From the NCBI GenBank assembly GCA_028723145.1, contig JAQYFM010000107.1, positions 1 to 8,490 of the forward strand: a stretch of DNA of 8,490 nucleotides. Direction: 5' to 3'. The stretch comes from Spirochaetales bacterium. GTDB taxonomy: Bacteria > Spirochaetota > Spirochaetia > Sphaerochaetales > Sphaerochaetaceae. Position 1 is the stretch's first letter. The number at the start of each line of letters is the position of its first letter. Shown here in pieces: positions 6,298 through 8,490 of the stretch. The notes under the pieces were generated by a model, which was not told where the DNA came from, searched no databases, and saw nothing but the letters and a program-made list of their open reading frames with translations. The translations under genes were made by a program, and so were the position numbers.

Positions 6298-7403
6298 CCG
6301 AAAAACAAAAAGAAGATGCACTTTCCTTTGCTCAAAAGCTAGCAAAGGAGAGTGATGATAAAACAATTGATGAAGCAATTAGTAAGGTAGATAAATTCAA
6401 ATCAAATAAAACAATTAAAAAGATTTGGGACCATGTACTAATTTTAATTGAAGTTATAAAATCCCCTCTTTTTCATAGAACTATTTCATTTGGTGCTATT
6501 GCTGCAATTCTATATCTTGTCTCTCCAATCGATATCATACCTGATGTCATTTTAGGAGTGGGACTACTTGATGATGCTTTTATCATCTCAACTATGCTTG
6601 CAGGAGTTGTTAAGAATATTAAAAACGACCCAATTAAAGCAATTAGGTTTATTGATTCCCTTCCCCCTCATTTAAAGGATACTGCTGGTAAGCTTTTTGG
6701 TGTTACCGCAGGAGCTATTGCAGGTTATAAGGTTGGTGAGGCAGCAGGTGGATACTTAAAAGATCATAATTTAGAGTCTACACTTGAAAACGTAGTAAAA
6801 GAAAATCAAAGTCTAGATGAGGTGTTTAATAACCAAAAGAAGGAGATAGCTAACTTAGCAACTACCTTTTTAGCAAAAGAGCTAAGAAAACAAATTATTG
6901 CTTCATTTAGAAAGCGAATAACAAAAAGCTTATTAGTTTTATGCTTTACATTACTTGCTGTAATATTAACTCTTGTTCCTATCTTTGGTAATGCATCAAA
7001 GTATTTTGCATCTCTTCTTTTACTCTCCGGCTACTTGTTAACCTTAATTGTAATAGTCACAGCAATAAAGAAAATGTGGCCATACCTAAAATCAATAATT
7101 AAAGAAAAAAGTTTAAAAAAAGGTATAGAAAAGAAGTTAATTGAGGAGTATGAAATACTAGAGAGTGGAAAAGTATTTATTCAAAAGCTATGCACAAAAC
7201 TAAATATCAAACTTGAATTAAGTATAGATGAACTAAAGAAGTTAACTCTCTTTTTACTTAAAAGCTTTTCAACAGAAATTATTCTTTATATTTTGGGTTC
7301 AGGAGCAATTGTAGTTGCCTTTATTGCATTAAGGGTACACTTAACTACAATAAGTGTTTCATTAACACCACTAAAGCTACTTTTGTTTCCTCTATTTACA
7401 TAA
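6294..7403 (+). CDS. DUF1232 (YkvA-like) domain fused to a multi-spanning membrane region
   Basis: The product is 369 residues, much longer than stand-alone YkvA-type proteins (around 100-150). A charged N-terminus (1-45) is followed by the DUF1232 signature at about 66-100: ILYLVSPIDIIPDVI, GVGLLDD, then a hydrophobic stretch. Residues 136-153 are a glycine-rich helix (GVTAGAIAGYKVGEAAGG) resembling a glycine zipper. A hydrophilic helical linker (155-208) leads to hydrophobic segments at about 211-231, 238-258, 327-346 and 350-367, with a Lys/Glu-rich loop (260-325) between. I do not recognise the C-terminal 200 residues. The molecular role of DUF1232 is unknown. The ATG at 6294 overlaps the DUF362 stop by 4 bases with GAGG (6286-6289) only 4 bases upstream, a sign of termination-reinitiation coupling. 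It is the last gene of the operon, just before the convergent terminator. Confidence 0.75.
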   Translation: MTEKQKEDALSFAQKLAKESDDKTIDEAISKVDKFKSNKTIKKIWDHVLILIEVIKSPLFHRTISFGAIAAILYLVSPIDIIPDVILGVGLLDDAFIISTMLAGVVKNIKNDPIKAIRFIDSLPPHLKDTAGKLFGVTAGAIAGYKVGEAAGGYLKDHNLESTLENVVKENQSLDEVFNNQKKEIANLATTFLAKELRKQIIASFRKRITKSLLVLCFTLLAVILTLVPIFGNASKYFASLLLLSGYLLTLIVIVTAIKKMWPYLKSIIKEKSLKKGIEKKLIEEYEILESGKVFIQKLCTKLNIKLELSIDELKKLTLFLLKSFSTEIILYILGSGAIVVAFIALRVHLTTISVSLTPLKLLLFPLFT

Positions 7404-7404
7404 T

Positions 7405-7440
7405 CAAAAAAGGCTTCCAGGAAGCACCCTAGAAGCCTTA
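7405..7440 (-). terminator. Hairpin terminator between convergent genes, mainly for nagB
   Basis: AAGGCTTC (7410-7417) pairs with GAAGCCTT (7432-7439), 8 bp, 14-base loop. On the minus strand the stem runs into TTTTTT (7411-7405 region), which makes a good intrinsic terminator for nagB. On the plus strand the stem is followed by TTAATTACTT, a poorer U tract, so termination of the DUF1232 operon may be partial. The left arm can also pair locally (GCTTC at 7413-7417 with GAAGC at 7421-7425), giving an alternative fold. Confidence 0.8.
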
Positions 7441-7448
7441 ATTACTTC

Positions 7449-8258
7449 TTAGAGAATCTTATCTACATCAAGATGTGTTGATTCAATATCTTTAAAATAC
7501 TTGTAGGTATCAACCTTTAATTCACCACATGCAGGTTCATCACAAACAATTAATGCATTTGGATGCATCTGAAGAGCAGAACATGTCCAAGCCTGTGAAA
7601 CAGCACCTTCAATTGTTGCCTGTAAAGCTCTAGCCTTGCTATGACCATTAACTAATACAACAACCTCACGGCTATCTGTAACAGTCTGAACACCAACTGT
7701 TAATGCAGTATTTGGTACTTTATTAATATCTCCACCAAAGAAACGAGAGTTCATAACCTTTGTATCATAGGTTAATGTCTTTTGACGTGTTCTTGAGCAA
7801 AGTGAACTAAATGGTTCATTAAATGCAATGTGACCATCAGCACCAATACCACCTAAGAATAAATCGATACCACCATAAGACTTAATCTTTTCTTCATAAC
7901 GAGCACATTCAGCTTTTACATCTTCTGCATTACCATTAAGCATATTAATATTTTCAGCAGGAATATCGATATGGTTAAAGAAGTTTTCATGCATAAATGT
8001 CCAATATGACTGCTCATGATCGCGAGGAAGACCAACATACTCATCCATGTTGAATGTTACAACATTCTTAAATGAGATATATCCAGCCTTGTTAAGTCTG
8101 ATTAACTCTTTGTAAGTTCCAATTGGGGAAGAACCTGTAGGAAGGCCTAAGATAAAAGGTCTATCACTTACCTTCTGATGATCCTTTATTGTCTTAGCGA
8201 TATGTCTAGCTGCCCAAAGAGAGAGCTTTTCATAATCGTTTTGAATAATAACACGCAT
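7449..8258 (-). CDS. nagB: Glucosamine-6-phosphate deaminase
   Basis: The product is 269 residues. It converts glucosamine-6-phosphate to fructose-6-phosphate and ammonia, the entry of amino sugars into glycolysis. The length and residues match the long hexameric class typified by the E. coli enzyme (266 residues). Seen are LPTGSSPIG (39-47, phosphate loop), FNMDEYVGL (69-77) with base D72, and LGGIGADGHIAFNEP (135-149) with D141, H143 and E148. Also visible are SRTRQKTL (155-162), and GVQTV followed by VLVNGHSKA near the allosteric region. The start is ATG at 8258; AAGGAG at 8275-8270 lies 11 bases upstream, a long gap made of A-rich sequence. No nagA or PTS gene is next to it in this window. 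It is followed by a hairpin terminator, so it looks like a single-gene unit or the end of a transcript from mnmA. Confidence 0.95.
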   Translation of the reverse strand: MRVIIQNDYEKLSLWAARHIAKTIKDHQKVSDRPFILGLPTGSSPIGTYKELIRLNKAGYISFKNVVTFNMDEYVGLPRDHEQSYWTFMHENFFNHIDIPAENINMLNGNAEDVKAECARYEEKIKSYGGIDLFLGGIGADGHIAFNEPFSSLCSRTRQKTLTYDTKVMNSRFFGGDINKVPNTALTVGVQTVTDSREVVVLVNGHSKARALQATIEGAVSQAWTCSALQMHPNALIVCDEPACGELKVDTYKYFKDIESTHLDVDKIL

Positions 8259-8269
8259 TTTTTTTATTT

Positions 8270-8275
8270 CTCCTT
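8270..8275 (-). promoter_or_regulatory. nagB: Shine-Dalgarno AAGGAG of nagB with long spacing
   Basis: AAGGAG on the minus strand, separated from the ATG at 8258 by 11 mostly A bases. Upstream are weak promoter-like matches (for example TTGAAT, 17 bases, TAGAAA) that I do not consider reliable enough to list separately, so nagB may have its own promoter or be read from mnmA. Confidence 0.6.
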
Positions 8276-8313
8276 ATTTTCTATATACTACCATGAAAAA
8301 ATTCAAGAAACAA

Positions 8314-8490
8314 TTAGATTGCGCCCTCTATTATTCCTCCTGCAACTAATACTTCTCCATCATATACGACTGCACTTTGACCGCATGTTGCAGCCTTTAC
8401 ATTTGTTAAGAATTTAACCACAAAGCCATCCTCAGTTTTTTCAACATGGGCAGCATCACCATGGCTAGCAGACCTAATTTTAACATTATA
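8314..8490 (-). CDS. mnmA: tRNA-specific 2-thiouridylase MnmA, C-terminal part (5' end outside window)
   Basis: Only the last 58 residues and the TAA stop (8316-8314) are present; the gene continues past the right edge. MnmA puts the 2-thio group on U34 of tRNAs for Glu, Gln and Lys. The fragment fits the C-terminal beta-barrel domain: VKIRSASHGDAAHVE, then VKFLTNVKAATCGQSAVVY, DGEVLVAGG and a short tail. The family usually has a Pro in the TPGQ motif; here it reads TCGQ, an extra Cys whose significance is unknown. The catalytic cysteines and PP-loop lie outside the window and cannot be assessed. The stop is 55 bases from the nagB start on the same strand. Confidence 0.82.
   Translation of the reverse strand, partial: YNVKIRSASHGDAAHVEKTEDGFVVKFLTNVKAATCGQSAVVYDGEVLVAGGIIEGAI

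Noticed and set aside
8178..8417. Plus-strand open frame across the nagB-mnmA gap
   Set aside because: It covers the nagB start region and the mnmA end antisense, and has a low-complexity Leu/His-rich translation.
1..8490. CRISPR array, insertion sequence, prophage or defence cassette
   Set aside because: No regular repeats, transposase, integrase, terminal inverted repeats or nuclease/toxin genes are visible; all genes fit core or metabolic families.

Overview
This AT-rich bacterial window holds ten protein-coding genes, one of them cut by the right edge, and a probable small RNA locus at the left edge. A short lipoprotein signal with a relaxed lipobox (LFTSC), a Gram-negative-style SIMPL periplasmic lipoprotein, the long hexameric-type NagB and the lipoprotein/Fe-S gene mix suggest a low-GC, double-membraned, host-associated anaerobe. 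A spirochaete of the Treponema/Sphaerochaeta kind is my best guess. This is inference: there is no rRNA or other decisive marker here, and a clostridial origin cannot be excluded.

Layout. At 1-133 (minus strand) a good sigma70-type promoter is followed by about 98 bases that fold into three hairpins. The last hairpin is a strong stem with a run of seven U, so this looks like a free-standing small RNA or a terminated leader of a gene beyond the left edge. From 3603 down to 154 (minus) lies a compact operon: AI-2E-family membrane protein, Mrp Fe-S carrier ATPase, Nudix (ADP-ribose pyrophosphatase-like) hydrolase and SIMPL lipoprotein. From 3659 to 7403 (plus) lies the divergent operon: TrmJ-like tRNA methyltransferase, glycerophosphodiester phosphodiesterase, DUF362 protein with two 4Fe-4S motifs, and a DUF1232 (YkvA-like) multi-spanning membrane protein. 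In both operons every gene junction overlaps by 4-11 bases or leaves a single base. The two operons share a 55-base divergent promoter region. A hairpin terminator at 7405-7440 separates the plus operon from convergent nagB (7449-8258, minus). The 3' end of mnmA (minus) lies upstream of nagB.

How the genes may work together. Mrp delivers Fe-S clusters and the DUF362 protein carries eight cysteines in two 4Fe-4S motifs, so the divergent pair of operons may link an Fe-S carrier with a client. TrmJ and MnmA are both tRNA anticodon-loop modifiers but sit in different units. The remaining genes (Nudix, GDPD, NagB) are metabolite clean-up and salvage enzymes. I see no mobile element, CRISPR array, defence cassette or phage gene. 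The least explained parts are the left-edge RNA, the DUF1232-membrane fusion and the cysteine tail of Mrp.
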